54,622 nt of DNA. Origin: Bacteroidota bacterium (GTDB taxonomy: Bacteria; Bacteroidota; Bacteroidia; Palsa-965). Positions 39,657-48,991 of this stretch are shown one piece after another (within the stretch, counting starts at the first letter, position 1; each line of letters opens with the position of its first letter). The notes under the pieces were generated by a model. It searched no databases. It had not been told where the DNA came from and worked only from the letters and a program-made list of their open reading frames with translations. The translations under genes and the position numbers were made by a program. The stretch lies in the NCBI GenBank assembly GCA_003153435.1, contig PLYR01000069.1, forward strand, positions 1 through 54,622, given 5' to 3'.

Positions 39657-41522
39657 TTAGCGACCCAGATAGACCATCAAAATAGAGATGTCGGAAGGGG
39701 AGATGCCTGAAATTCGAGCGGCCTGACCAATCGTCATGGGTTGAACTTTACTAAGTTTTTCTCTTGCCTCATTCGAAAGTGAGGTCAATTGGGAATATTG
39801 AAAATCGGTACCAAGCCTTATGTTTTCCAGGCGCAAAATCTTTTCAGCCACTTCGTGCTCCTTGACAATATATCCTTCATATTTCATCAAGATCTCTGCT
39901 TCCTCAATGGTTTCCATTTCGTATTTCAAAATATAGTCTTTGAAAACAGGGTTGTCGGAGGCGAAATCAAGAATGGTAATATCGGGTCTTGTCAAAACTC
40001 CAAACATCTTTACTTTTTGGTTGATGGGGGCGGAGCCCAGTATTTCAAGTGTTGGGTTAATCTCTTCAGGGCTTATGCTCTCCGATTTGAAATACTGAAT
40101 AATCTCACAGGTTCCCTTAAGCTTCTTTTCAACGCGCTCCATTTGTTCTTTCTTCGCAAGGCCCAGATCAAACGCTCGTGGAGTTAGCCTGATGTCGGCA
40201 TTATCTTGTCGCAAAAGAATCCTGTATTCCGCACGGGAGGTAAACATGCGATAGGGTTCGTCCGTTCCTTTCGTCACCAGATCGTCAATCAAAACGCCAA
40301 TATATGCTTCTGAACGTCCGAGAATAAATGGATCTGATTCAGTTATTTTAAGGTGTGCATTAATGCCTGCCATCAATCCTTGGCAAGCAGCTTCCTCATA
40401 ACCGGTAGTCCCATTAATTTGGCCTGCAAGATATAAATTTGGTATTGCCTTGGCTTCTAATGTAAGCTGCAGTTGCTGCGGGGGAAAATAATCATATTCA
40501 ATAGCATAACCCGGCCTAAACATTTTACATTTTTCGAATCCGGGGATTTTCTTAAGTGCCTCATACTGAGTTCTTTCATCTAAAGAAGTGGAAAATCCAT
40601 TTAAGTAAATCTCAACAGTGTTCCATCCTTCAGGTTCTACAAAGAGCTGATGTCTAGTTCTTTCCGCAAAGCGGGTAATCTTATCTTCAATGCTTGGACA
40701 ATATCTTGGCCCTAACCCCTTTATCCGCCCTGAAAACATGGGCGATTTTTCGAAACCGGTTCTTAACAGGTCATGAACCGAGTCATTGGTATACGCGACA
40801 TAACAAGGCAACTGAGTAGTAAGTGGTTTAGTTTTTCCCGAGAAGGAAAATTTCCCGGGTGTTTCATCCCCAGTCTGTATTTCCATTTTCGAATAATCCA
40901 GAGAGCGTCCATCGATTCTTGGAGGAGTGCCTGTTTTCATGCGGCCACCTTCCATGCCGAGACTTACAAGTTGTTCCGTTATTCCTGTTGACGATTTTTC
41001 TCCCGTTCTCCCTCCTCCAAACTGTTTTTCTCCAATATGAATGATTCCATTAAGAAATGTACCATTTGTCAGCACAACCGCCTTAGACCTAATCTTAATT
41101 CCCAAACCGGTAACAATTCCGCAACAGCGCCCTTCTTCAATCAGCAAACCCTTTACCATATCCTGGAAAAAATCAACGTTTGGGGTATTTTCCAACATTT
41201 GTCTCCATTCCTGAGCAAAAAGCGTTCTATCGTTCTGTGTTCTGGGGCTCCACATCGCCGCTCCTTTCGATTTATTAAGCATCCTGAACTGGATGGCCGA
41301 TCTATCGCTTACAATACCCGAATAGCCTCCCAGAGCGTCAATTTCGCGAACGATTTGACCCTTTGCGATACCTCCCATAGCTGGATTGCAACTCATCTGA
41401 GCGATCGTTTGCATGTTCATGGTAACTAGCATAACTTTCGACCCAAGATTAGCTGCCGCTGCTGCTGCCTCACAGCCGGCATGCCCAGCACCTACCACTA
41501 TCACATCATATTCTGAAAACAT
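39657..41522 (-). CDS. mnmG: MnmG (GidA), tRNA uridine-34 modification FAD protein
   Basis: A 621-residue protein that with MnmE installs the 5-carboxymethylaminomethyl group on wobble uridine of certain tRNAs. The FAD-binding motif VVGAGHAGCEAAAAAANLG opens the chain near residues 9-27. Later parts include CNPAMGGIAKGQIVREIDALGG, PPRIDGRSLDYSKME, and the C-terminal YSQLTSLSNEAREKLSKVQP with TIGQAARISGISPSDI. ATG 41522 fits the family start better than an in-frame TTG at 41561. A -7 element sits 28 bases upstream. In many bacteria this gene lies near oriC and parAB. Confidence 0.97.
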   Translation of the reverse strand: MFSEYDVIVVGAGHAGCEAAAAAANLGSKVMLVTMNMQTIAQMSCNPAMGGIAKGQIVREIDALGGYSGIVSDRSAIQFRMLNKSKGAAMWSPRTQNDRTLFAQEWRQMLENTPNVDFFQDMVKGLLIEEGRCCGIVTGLGIKIRSKAVVLTNGTFLNGIIHIGEKQFGGGRTGEKSSTGITEQLVSLGMEGGRMKTGTPPRIDGRSLDYSKMEIQTGDETPGKFSFSGKTKPLTTQLPCYVAYTNDSVHDLLRTGFEKSPMFSGRIKGLGPRYCPSIEDKITRFAERTRHQLFVEPEGWNTVEIYLNGFSTSLDERTQYEALKKIPGFEKCKMFRPGYAIEYDYFPPQQLQLTLEAKAIPNLYLAGQINGTTGYEEAACQGLMAGINAHLKITESDPFILGRSEAYIGVLIDDLVTKGTDEPYRMFTSRAEYRILLRQDNADIRLTPRAFDLGLAKKEQMERVEKKLKGTCEIIQYFKSESISPEEINPTLEILGSAPINQKVKMFGVLTRPDITILDFASDNPVFKDYILKYEMETIEEAEILMKYEGYIVKEHEVAEKILRLENIRLGTDFQYSQLTSLSNEAREKLSKVQPMTIGQAARISGISPSDISILMVYLGR

Positions 41523-41549
41523 TTGAATTAGCTTTTTTTGAAAGGGTGA

Positions 41550-41557
41550 CAAATTTA
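41550..41557 (-). promoter_or_regulatory. -7 element TAAATTTG for mnmG (minus strand)
   Basis: An exact TAnnTTTG match on the minus strand, 27 bases upstream of ATG 41522. It supports independent transcription of mnmG. Confidence 0.45.
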
Positions 41558-41617
41558 ACAATATTTTCTCTTTATCTCTGTTACCTTCCTGATAATTAGA
41601 CGTATTGGAAGCAACGA

Positions 41618-42445
41618 TTAGAGTATGACCACCTTCAATCTAAAATTACGTCTAGCTAAGACTGCATAGGGTGCCGAGGAATAGGTATCTATATAAAGCA
41701 AATCCAGCACCGGTAGGTCTGAGAGGCAGGAAGCCAGGGTACCCACATTTCCGCTGTACGCTATATCAAGCTCTTGAAGATTCTCCATTTGGCAAATCTC
41801 CGGTGGGATAGAAGGAAGTACATTCTTACCAATATATAAAAATTTCATTTTTTTTAGATTTCCAATCGAAGAAGGGATAGACGAAATAACATTATGATCA
41901 ATATAAAGTTGTTCAAGTTTTATGCATTTCCCTATTCCATTGGGGACTTTTGCAAGATAGTTATAGGACACAAATAATTGCTCAAGATTTACAAGCCCTT
42001 CAATTTCCCCAGGCAATTCTTTTAGTTTGTTATCCTTTATAGATAACTCCTTGAGCTTTGTCAACATTCCAATAGAGGTAGGTAATACTGTTAAACAATT
42101 ACTGCTTAACAAAAGGTGCTCAAGTGATGTAAGGTCGCCGATTTCGATTGGAAGCTCAACAAGCCTATTCCTAAAAATATTCAGCCGCTTTAGTTTCTTT
42201 AGTTGGCCCAATTCCTTTGGAAGAAAATGTAAGTTGTTATTGTTTAGTTCAAGCTCTTCGAGATTGATAAGTTTGCCGATCTCCGGGCCGAGGCTGTCTA
42301 AACCTTTGTACGAAAGTTTTAAATGATAGACTTGTTGAGGATGTATGAGGGCTTGTTTAAGATCCTTATAAACGGTATTGTTTCGTTGACTGAATCCCAA
42401 AGTATAGTTGGTTATGAAAAGAAGAAATAAAAATCGCTTTTGCAT
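41618..42445 (-). CDS. Exported leucine-rich-repeat protein
   Basis: A 275-residue protein with a signal peptide (about 1-19, FLFLLFITNYTLGFSQ). About eight LRR units of 23 residues (NLEELELNNNNLHFLPKELGQL, KLKELSIKDNKLKELPGEI) form a horseshoe. The LxxLPxxIGxL pattern is the bacterial plant-disease-type LRR. It begins 13 bases after the nadA stop, so both share an operon. Its role, probably protein binding, is unknown. Confidence 0.88.
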   Translation of the reverse strand: MQKRFLFLLFITNYTLGFSQRNNTVYKDLKQALIHPQQVYHLKLSYKGLDSLGPEIGKLINLEELELNNNNLHFLPKELGQLKKLKRLNIFRNRLVELPIEIGDLTSLEHLLLSSNCLTVLPTSIGMLTKLKELSIKDNKLKELPGEIEGLVNLEQLFVSYNYLAKVPNGIGKCIKLEQLYIDHNVISSIPSSIGNLKKMKFLYIGKNVLPSIPPEICQMENLQELDIAYSGNVGTLASCLSDLPVLDLLYIDTYSSAPYAVLARRNFRLKVVIL

Positions 42446-42458
42446 TCTGAAGGCTTTA

Positions 42459-43445
42459 TTATAAACCGTATTTAGCAGATAATTCCAACATCCTGTTAAT
42501 CGGTAATCGGGCTTTATCCAGTAGAGACTTGCTCATTTTAATTTCTGGTTGTTCGTACTTCAGACACAGGTATAATTTTTCTAGTGTGTTCAATTTCATA
42601 TGCGGGCAATCATTGCACGCACAATTATTGTTTGGGGGTGCTGGAATGAACGTTTTTTCCGGCGAACTCTTTTCCATCTGGTGGAGAATTCCTGTTTCGG
42701 TTGCGACAATAAATTCCTTTGCTGGTGATTTTATGGTATATGAAAGTAACGCCGTTGTGGAACCTATAAAATCAGCAAGAGCCAGTACTGCTTGTTCGCA
42801 TTCCGGATGAGCTATAAATTTTGCATTAGGATGATAGTGTTTCAGCTTAGTAATTTTTTCCAAAGAAAATATTTCATGAACCATACAACTCCCATTCCAA
42901 AGAACCATCTCTCTTCCGGTTTTCTTGGAAATGTAATTGCCTAAGTTTTTATCTGGTGCAAATATTATTTTTTGTTGGGGTGGCAAACTTTCAACGATCT
43001 GTACTGCATTTGATGATGTACAAATAATATCAGACAGGGCCTTTATTTCAGCGCTACAATTGATGTAGGTGATAACAATATGATCCGGATGTTGAGCTTT
43101 GAAATTGGCAAATTCTTTAGGGGGACAGGAATCTGCAAGAGAGCAACCGGCTCTCAGGTCGGGGAGTAAAACCTTTTTTTCGGGGCATAAAATCTTTGCT
43201 GTTTCTGCCATGAAGTGAACCCCAGCAAAAACAATAACATCAGCATCTGTTTTTGCAGCCTGCTGAGACAATCCAAGGCTATCACCGATATAATCCGCCG
43301 CATCCTGAATATCGTTCTCCTGGTAGTAGTGAGCAAGCAGTATTGCATTTTTTTCTTTCTTGAGTTTTTTTATTTCCTCAAAGATATCCAGAGAAGGGTC
43401 AACTTCCATATTCAGGAACCCATTTTTTAATAACAACGTTTCCAT
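42459..43445 (-). CDS. nadA: NadA, quinolinate synthase
   Basis: A 328-residue [4Fe-4S] enzyme that condenses iminoaspartate and dihydroxyacetone phosphate to quinolinate, an early step of NAD synthesis. Family parts are [24 protein letters not shown] shortened to [12 protein letters not shown] (residues 36-47), [15 protein letters not shown], the cluster cysteine in [14 protein letters not shown] (Cys101), [16 protein letters not shown] and the closing [17 protein letters not shown]. Length is typical. ATG 43445 is used. An in-frame ATG at 43406 also fits. It is the first gene of a leftward operon with the LRR gene. Confidence 0.96.
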   Translation of the reverse strand: METLLLKNGFLNMEVDPSLDIFEEIKKLKKEKNAILLAHYYQENDIQDAADYIGDSLGLSQQAAKTDADVIVFAGVHFMAETAKILCPEKKVLLPDLRAGCSLADSCPPKEFANFKAQHPDHIVITYINCSAEIKALSDIICTSSNAVQIVESLPPQQKIIFAPDKNLGNYISKKTGREMVLWNGSCMVHEIFSLEKITKLKHYHPNAKFIAHPECEQAVLALADFIGSTTALLSYTIKSPAKEFIVATETGILHQMEKSSPEKTFIPAPPNNNCACNDCPHMKLNTLEKLYLCLKYEQPEIKMSKSLLDKARLPINRMLELSAKYGL

Positions 43446-43922
43446 TTTTTATTTAACTATATATATTATTTATATTCTTTAAAAGATTTATAATAGTAAT
43501 AATAGGGTGTTGAAACGGTTGAAAAAAATTATATGATACATTTGCTCAATCACTTATTCACATCAGGAACGAGGTTGTAAACGTGTTATAAGAATCAAAT
43601 GATCTGATACAGAATATAATGTATTGTTTTTAACAAGTTTTGAGCTTAGGCCTAAAACCGTAATTGTTATTTAAATTTTCTCCAATTCTCTTAACAAAGG
43701 TGTTCATTTTTTACTGAATAGTAGGTGAATTCTTTTAGGCAGTAATCGAAAGAATTTTTAAGAGAATTAGTTCCTGCATAAAACAAGTCTTTTTTACATT
43801 TAGTTAATAACCGCTTTTAACTAAATTAATAGATAACCTGTTAATAAAATTAAAACTACCAGATTTACAGTCACTTGCATATATTTTGCATTTTTACTCT
43901 GAAAATAATTACGCCAGCCTAC
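43446..43922. other. AT-rich divergent intergenic region with one DnaA-box-like 9-mer
   Basis: About 477 bases separate leftward nadA from rightward rpiB. The region is markedly AT-rich, has several short AT direct repeats (GTTAATAA twice near 43803-43845), and one TTATTCACA (43554-43562) that matches the DnaA-box consensus TTATNCACA. No gene, tRNA or strong hairpin is seen. It may simply hold two promoters, but see the findings for an origin hypothesis. Confidence 0.5.
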
Positions 43923-44360
43923 ATGACATTAAAAAAAATTTCAATCGGTGCAGATCACGCAGGGTTTAAATTGAAAGAAAAGGTACGAATTTACCTGCAG
44001 GAAAAAGGATATACTGTGAAGGATTTAGGATGTTTTTCCGAGGAAAGAGCGGATTACCCGGATTTCGGTCATGCCGTTGCAAGATCTCTCGAAAACCATG
44101 AATCTGAAATAGGGATTATTATCTGCGGAAGCGGAAACGGCATTAATATGTCTGCCAATAAGCATGTGGGTATTCGCTCTGCGCTCTGCTGGAAACCTGA
44201 AATTGCCGAATTAGCCCGGCAACACAATGACGCAAACGTTCTTGCGTTACCTGCCAGATTTATGGAAGACGAACAGGCTTTTAAGTGTGCCGACATTTTT
44301 CTAAATACTCCTTTTGAAGGAGGAAGACATGCGGATAGAGTAAATAAAATAGACTGTTAA
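43923..44360 (+). CDS. rpiB: RpiB, ribose-5-phosphate isomerase B
   Basis: A 145-residue sugar-phosphate isomerase interconverting ribose-5-phosphate and ribulose-5-phosphate in the pentose phosphate pathway. Signatures are IGADHAGFKLKEKVR (residues about 7-21), DLGCFSEERADYPDFGHAVA, the catalytic Cys in IIICGSGNGINMSANK (Cys about 68), and NVLALPARFM. Length is typical. ATG 43923 is chosen over ATG 43875 because upstream residues are hydrophobic and off-family. It is the first gene of a rightward unit. Confidence 0.96.
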   Translation: MTLKKISIGADHAGFKLKEKVRIYLQEKGYTVKDLGCFSEERADYPDFGHAVARSLENHESEIGIIICGSGNGINMSANKHVGIRSALCWKPEIAELARQHNDANVLALPARFMEDEQAFKCADIFLNTPFEGGRHADRVNKIDC

Positions 44361-44390
44361 CACGCTCCCAGCCAAACCATTTTCTCGCTT

Positions 44391-45956
44391 ATGATAAAAA
44401 GATTAATATCGAGCATTCTACTTGCTTCGCCAATAATCATATTTGCTCAGCAAGCCGATACCATCGCACAACGCTATTCCCGACAAGTGGACACAACCCA
44501 GCTAAAAGCCCACTTAAACATCATAGCATCAGACGCCTTTGAAGGAAGGGAAACAGGAAGGAAGGGGCAAAAAATGGCAGCAGACTATATTCAGAAAGAA
44601 TTTAGAAAATTAAAACTAAAGCCAGGCAACGACACCTCGTTTCTGCAAAACTATCCGCTGGTTGTTCGTAAACTTGGGAATATTGATTTGTCCGTTAATG
44701 GTACACCTTACGTCTATCGTAAAGACTTCTATACAGTACCGCAGCCAGAATTTCATGATCAGACCTTCGAAGCCGAAGAGGTCTATTTTATTGGATATGG
44801 GATTAAGGACTCCTCGATGAAATATAACGACTATAAAAAAGCCCCTGATCTGAAAGGCAAAGTGGTTATTATTTACCCTGGTGAACCAAAAGACAAGGGA
44901 GGAAATTTTCTTAAAACGGGAACAAAAGAGGAAAGCAGCTGGACCGGCAATCCTGCAGAAAAAATTAATGCAGCAAAAGAAGCCGGAGCAAAAATGGTTC
45001 TCTTTATCACTACAGCAGACCCTGCGGCACTAAAAAAAGCGGGTCGGGGAAACGGAGAAAAGATGGCGCTAGCAACGAAAATGCCGGAAAAAGGAGAGAT
45101 GCTGGTCTTTCATATTTCCAAAGAAATGGGGGCAAAGATACTTGGGGTTGACCCGGAAGAACAAATAAAGAAGATGGAATCAAATAGCAAATCGAAGCTG
45201 TTGAAGGTGGAAGTAAAATTGAAGGTAGAAGTTCATAGAGACGAACCCGGATATTCCGGAGACAATGTAATTGGAATTCTGGAAGGGTCTTCCAAACCCA
45301 AAGAATATGTGTTTGTTACAGCCCATTATGATCATCTAGGAATTCAGGGAGGGTTGATATACAACGGAGCGGACGATGATGGATCCGGCACCGTTTCCGT
45401 ACTTACACTCGCCAAAGCATTTGCAAAAGCGAAGGCAGAGGGACATGGGCCAGAACGTAGTATTGTGTTTATGACAGTTTCGGGAGAGGAAAAAGGGTTA
45501 TTAGGTTCGGGGTGGTATGTTGCACACCCTACCATACCTCTCGATCTGATCGAGTGTGATCTTAATATCGACATGATTGGCCGGGTAGATGAACAGCATA
45601 CGAATGACCGGAACTATGTATATATCATAGGCTCCGATAAGCTGAGCTCTGAACTTCATGCAATCAGCGAACAAGCAAACGCAACATATTCCAAACTTAA
45701 GCTCGACTATACTTACAACGATGTAAATGACCCTAACCGGTTTTATTATCGCTCAGATCATTATAACTTTGCTAAGAACAACATCCCCGTTATATTTTAT
45801 TTTAACGGAACGCATGCAGATTATCACCAAGCAACTGATAAGGTAGAAAAGATCGAATTCGATTTGATGGAGAAAAGGGCCCGACTGGTATTTTATACAT
45901 TGTGGGATCTGGCGAACAGATCTGGACGTATTGTTGTTGACTCACATAAGAATTAA
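44391..45956 (+). CDS. Exported M28-family zinc aminopeptidase
   Basis: A 521-residue exported metallopeptidase. Signal peptide MIKRLISSILLASPIIIFAQ. An N-terminal region with a PA-type domain insertion (about 120-270) carries LKGKVVIIYPGEPKDKGG. The M28 catalytic domain has zinc ligands in VFVTAHYDHLG (His), GADDDGSGT (Asp), SGEEKGLLGS (Glu, catalytic pair), NIDMIGR (Asp) and YRSDHYNFAKN (His). The enzyme removes N-terminal residues from peptides in the periplasm. It starts 30 bases after rpiB. Confidence 0.93.
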   Translation: MIKRLISSILLASPIIIFAQQADTIAQRYSRQVDTTQLKAHLNIIASDAFEGRETGRKGQKMAADYIQKEFRKLKLKPGNDTSFLQNYPLVVRKLGNIDLSVNGTPYVYRKDFYTVPQPEFHDQTFEAEEVYFIGYGIKDSSMKYNDYKKAPDLKGKVVIIYPGEPKDKGGNFLKTGTKEESSWTGNPAEKINAAKEAGAKMVLFITTADPAALKKAGRGNGEKMALATKMPEKGEMLVFHISKEMGAKILGVDPEEQIKKMESNSKSKLLKVEVKLKVEVHRDEPGYSGDNVIGILEGSSKPKEYVFVTAHYDHLGIQGGLIYNGADDDGSGTVSVLTLAKAFAKAKAEGHGPERSIVFMTVSGEEKGLLGSGWYVAHPTIPLDLIECDLNIDMIGRVDEQHTNDRNYVYIIGSDKLSSELHAISEQANATYSKLKLDYTYNDVNDPNRFYYRSDHYNFAKNNIPVIFYFNGTHADYHQATDKVEKIEFDLMEKRARLVFYTLWDLANRSGRIVVDSHKN

Positions 45957-45998
45957 AAACAATTGACTAGTAATTAACTCAGATCTCAAACAGAAGAT

Positions 45999-47378
45999 AT
46001 GGCAAGTCAGGCAGAACAGTTTATGGAGGCGGCAGAAAAGAAAGTCTTTGACGACGAACATCGCCGCAAACTAAAACACAATATTGGTCAGTATAACAAA
46101 AAGGTTTTGGAAGGAAAAAAACAGTTCAGCAATTATGAACTGGCTAGAACCCGTGCGTCTGCGCTAAAAACCAAGGTTATCGAAAACCTGGACAAATATC
46201 TGATTGAGTTTGAGTCGAACTTCATTAAAAGAGGAGGCAAGGTTATATGGGCTTTAGACGCGGAAGAAGCAATGCGAGAAGTTATACAGATCATGAAAAA
46301 AAGCAACTCCCGAGTAGTGGTTAAATCCAAATCCATGGTAACGGAAGAGGTGCATTTTAATAAGTCCCTGGAAAAAGAAGGCCTTGTGTCTCTAGAAACA
46401 GACTTGGGGGAAGTTATTCAGCAGATGGATGACGAACCTCCATACCATATTGTTACACCGGCTATGCACAAATCTAAAGAAGATGTAGCAAAACTCTTTC
46501 ATGAAAAACTTGGCACACCGATTGACTGGACGCCACAACAAATCACAGCCTATGTTCGTGAGGACTTAAGAGAAAAGTATCAAACAGCAGATGTAGGTGT
46601 AACTGGAGGAAACTTTCTGATTGCGGACATAGGGGCGGTTGCGGTAAGCGAAAACGAGGGTAACGCATTGATGTCTGTTTCGTTCCCGAAGATTGTAATC
46701 TCTATTGTGGGGATTGAAAAACTGATTCCAAGTATTAATGATCTGGATTTATACTGGCCTTTGCTTGCAACAAACGGAACGGGTCAAAATATGACGGTTT
46801 ACAATACCATATTAACCGGCCCCAAATATCCAGGAGAGGTTGACGGTCCTGAAGAGATGTATGTAATTCTTCTTGATAACGGCCGCACAAACATACTTTC
46901 AAAGCCCGAGCAAAGAAGGGCATTGAACTGTATCCGCTGCGGCGCATGTCTGAATGGATGCCCAATTTATGAAGGAGTCGGTGGACATTCATATGGAACT
47001 ACCTATAGCGGCCCTATTGGTTCTGTTCTCACTCCTAATATGAAAAACCTTCAAGAGTTCAAACATTTGAGTTATGCATCTTCTCTTTGCGGAAAATGTA
47101 CAGAAGTTTGTCCGGTCAAAATAGATCTTCATAAGCTCCTCTTAACAAATCGTCGCGATGCCGTAACCGAAAAATCAACCAAGACAGAAAATGTAATCTG
47201 GTTCTTCTGGAAAGGAGCAATGCTGAAACGAAGTAAAATGGAAAAGGGAGGGGCAAAAGTTAAGAACTTCATGCTGAAACAGTTCTTCAAAAAAACCTGG
47301 GGAGATCGTCGGGAACTACCTTTGGTTGCACCCAAATCGTTTAACCAAATTTGGAAAGAGCGAAGAGGGGTTAAGTAA
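45999..47378 (+). CDS. LutB-like iron-sulfur lactate-utilisation protein
   Basis: A 459-residue protein of the LutB / YkgF family, which in LutABC oxidises L-lactate. The LUD-type N-terminal domain is about 60-300 (SRVVVKSKSMVTEEVHF, VGVTGGNFLIADIGAVAVSENEG). Two 4Fe-4S motifs follow: CIRCGACLNGCP (about 310) and CGKCTEVCP (about 365), then NRRDAVTEKSTK and the family tail. No lutA or lutC lies beside it, so it may act with partners elsewhere or in another redox role. It starts 42 bases after the M28 gene. Confidence 0.92.
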   Translation: MASQAEQFMEAAEKKVFDDEHRRKLKHNIGQYNKKVLEGKKQFSNYELARTRASALKTKVIENLDKYLIEFESNFIKRGGKVIWALDAEEAMREVIQIMKKSNSRVVVKSKSMVTEEVHFNKSLEKEGLVSLETDLGEVIQQMDDEPPYHIVTPAMHKSKEDVAKLFHEKLGTPIDWTPQQITAYVREDLREKYQTADVGVTGGNFLIADIGAVAVSENEGNALMSVSFPKIVISIVGIEKLIPSINDLDLYWPLLATNGTGQNMTVYNTILTGPKYPGEVDGPEEMYVILLDNGRTNILSKPEQRRALNCIRCGACLNGCPIYEGVGGHSYGTTYSGPIGSVLTPNMKNLQEFKHLSYASSLCGKCTEVCPVKIDLHKLLLTNRRDAVTEKSTKTENVIWFFWKGAMLKRSKMEKGGAKVKNFMLKQFFKKTWGDRRELPLVAPKSFNQIWKERRGVK

Positions 47379-47480
47379 AAGGTTATCAACAACCCTTGAT
47401 CTTTGTTGAAAACTGTCCGCAACTTATCTTGTTTGTCTTCGTAAAAAAATCGAAATTTAATTCAACTAAAAAGACATTCT

Positions 47481-47735
47481 ATGACAAGATTTGATTTCCT
47501 GTCTTACAATGACAGGCCATGTAAATTTAGACTTCGGACGGGAAAGGATGTTTTTGGGGTAATCTGGGAAATTAAATCGAGCGAATCGTTGGACTATCGT
47601 TTTGCAAGTCTTGGAGAAAGATTTACACTGCATACGAATTCGGGACTTAGAGAGAACAAAAATATTGGTCAGATCATTGACCTGGAAGAAATCATCCACG
47701 CGGAACCCCTCCCTCAGGAAGCGCTATCTGCCTAG
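47481..47735 (+). CDS. Small hypothetical protein downstream of lutB-like gene
   Basis: An 84-residue cytoplasmic protein opening with MTRFDFLSYNDRPCKFRLRT and continuing GKDVFGVIWEIKSS, a beta-type pattern like a small barrel. No membrane segment. Similar proteins occur in Bacteroidota as far as I recall. Function is unknown. The 102-base gap to the lutB-like gene has no clear terminator. Confidence 0.65.
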   Translation: MTRFDFLSYNDRPCKFRLRTGKDVFGVIWEIKSSESLDYRFASLGERFTLHTNSGLRENKNIGQIIDLEEIIHAEPLPQEALSA

Positions 47736-47815
47736 TGCTATTGTCTCGTTCAAAACCCTTCGTTCTGGAAGCCGCTCTGGTTTCGGAATCATCAATTCAA
47801 TTGTCTTAACGAACA

Positions 47816-47850
47816 TTATTCCGCTTTATCTGTGGAATAAGGGTTTATTT
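47816..47850 (+). terminator. Possible weak terminator
   Basis: TTATTCC (47816-47822) pairs with GGAATAA (47834-47840) across an 11-base loop, followed by GGGTTTATTT. Weakly supported. Confidence 0.3.
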
Positions 47851-47916
47851 ACACCCATTTAATTTACATAATAGCGTTAATTGTTATAATGATGAAACAC
47901 AATGCGGCAAAATCGT

Positions 47917-47924
47917 TACTTTTG
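47917..47924 (+). promoter_or_regulatory. -7 element TACTTTTG
   Basis: An exact TAnnTTTG match 14 bases before ATG 47939, with GAAGG just before the ATG as a possible ribosome-binding sequence. Confidence 0.45.
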
Positions 47925-47938
47925 AGATAATTCGAAGG

Positions 47939-48355
47939 ATGCTACACATCAGGAACATATTTATTGCCGCATTGCTGGTCATAATCGGATGCTGCCAGAC
48001 CAGCTGTACGCCCGAACAGGCATTCAGCACAACCTACCATGCACATTTTTTCGGACTTTATAAGCCCAAGGCCAAAAGGGCCGTAACACCACAAAAAGCA
48101 TTTGCAACAGGATTTCGAGGAAGCGACCCCTTTTCTAGGGGCAGGAGAAAGCCCAAATACAATACTACCGGAGATGGATATCACACCATCGTCAGGCACA
48201 TGCGTCGTCAAAACAGCATGGGCAAGCCGGGAAGCTCCAAGGGCTCATTATTCTTCAAAAGAAAGACGAGAAGACGCAGAAGCCCGGCTCAGGAGGACAA
48301 AAGGATTTTTGGTAAATACCAGAGAAAAGTCAAAAGGAATCACGGGAAGCACTAA
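47939..48355 (+). CDS. Small, very basic putative lipoprotein
   Basis: A 138-residue protein. The N-terminus MLHIRNIFIAALLVIIGCC is a signal peptide. CCQTSC offers several candidate lipobox cysteines. The mature region is unusually basic, with RRKPKYN, KRKTRRRRSPAQE and KRNHGKH patches, so it may bind nucleic acid or polyanions in the envelope. No domain is recognised. A -7 element lies upstream. Possibly a structural or exported surface factor. Confidence 0.6.
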   Translation: MLHIRNIFIAALLVIIGCCQTSCTPEQAFSTTYHAHFFGLYKPKAKRAVTPQKAFATGFRGSDPFSRGRRKPKYNTTGDGYHTIVRHMRRQNSMGKPGSSKGSLFFKRKTRRRRSPAQEDKRIFGKYQRKVKRNHGKH

Positions 48356-48645
48356 AAAATCAATAACTCGATTGAACAATATCCACAAAGCGGAGCCAAT
48401 AACACAGTAATCTTCTGGCTAGCAATAGAATAACTCCAATAAGAAGATAATCGATGACTTAAACCTCTGGGCCAAAACCCTGTCAAAATGAATATTTGAT
48501 GAGTTTAAGAAAGGCGGTACTCAAATTATTTTCTGTTATCTTAGATTGAACAAACAATTAGTGTTAAGAATAACTTAATTTTGCAAATTCAAAGCAAAGA
48601 TAGAAAGGTCAACTCGCTGAATTTCCCGATGATAAAGAATAAGAA
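48356..48645. other. Intergenic region with a promoter
   Basis: About 290 bases without a gene. TAATTTTG (48576-48583) is an exact -7 element 62 bases before the SMR gene. Nothing else recognisable. Confidence 0.5.
48576..48583 (+). promoter_or_regulatory. -7 element TAATTTTG for the SMR gene
   Basis: An exact TAnnTTTG match 62 bases before ATG 48646. Confidence 0.4.
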
Positions 48646-48963
48646 ATGAACTGGAATTGGGTAATTCTGGGATTTGGAATCGTGTTTGAGGTATTAGGCA
48701 CGATATGCATGAAATTTGCAGAGGGTTTTACCAAGCTGATCCCTTCTATTCTGGTTTTTGTTTTCTATGGACTAAGTCTTGTTTCATTAATTTTTGTCCT
48801 TAAGAAGATGGAAGTAAGTATTGCTTACGCTATTTGGGCAAGCATGGGTATTGTACTCATAGCACTGATAGGAATGATTTTTTATAAAGAGCCTGTAACC
48901 GCTCCTCGCGTGATTTCAATTTTACTGATTGTCGCGGGAATTTTCGGCTTGGAATTGTTTTGA
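48646..48963 (+). CDS. SMR-family small multidrug transporter (EmrE-like)
   Basis: A 105-residue protein with four TM helices, normal for the family. The essential membrane Glu is visible as Glu15 in FGIVFEVLGTICMKFAEGF, and AYAIWASMGIVLIALIG and FYKEPVTAPR are family loops. It exports cationic drugs or guanidinium-type compounds by proton antiport. The SDR gene begins 28 bases downstream, so the two probably form one unit. Confidence 0.93.
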   Translation: MNWNWVILGFGIVFEVLGTICMKFAEGFTKLIPSILVFVFYGLSLVSLIFVLKKMEVSIAYAIWASMGIVLIALIGMIFYKEPVTAPRVISILLIVAGIFGLELF

Positions 48964-48991
48964 AATAATGTTTTTAATATAACACTAATTT

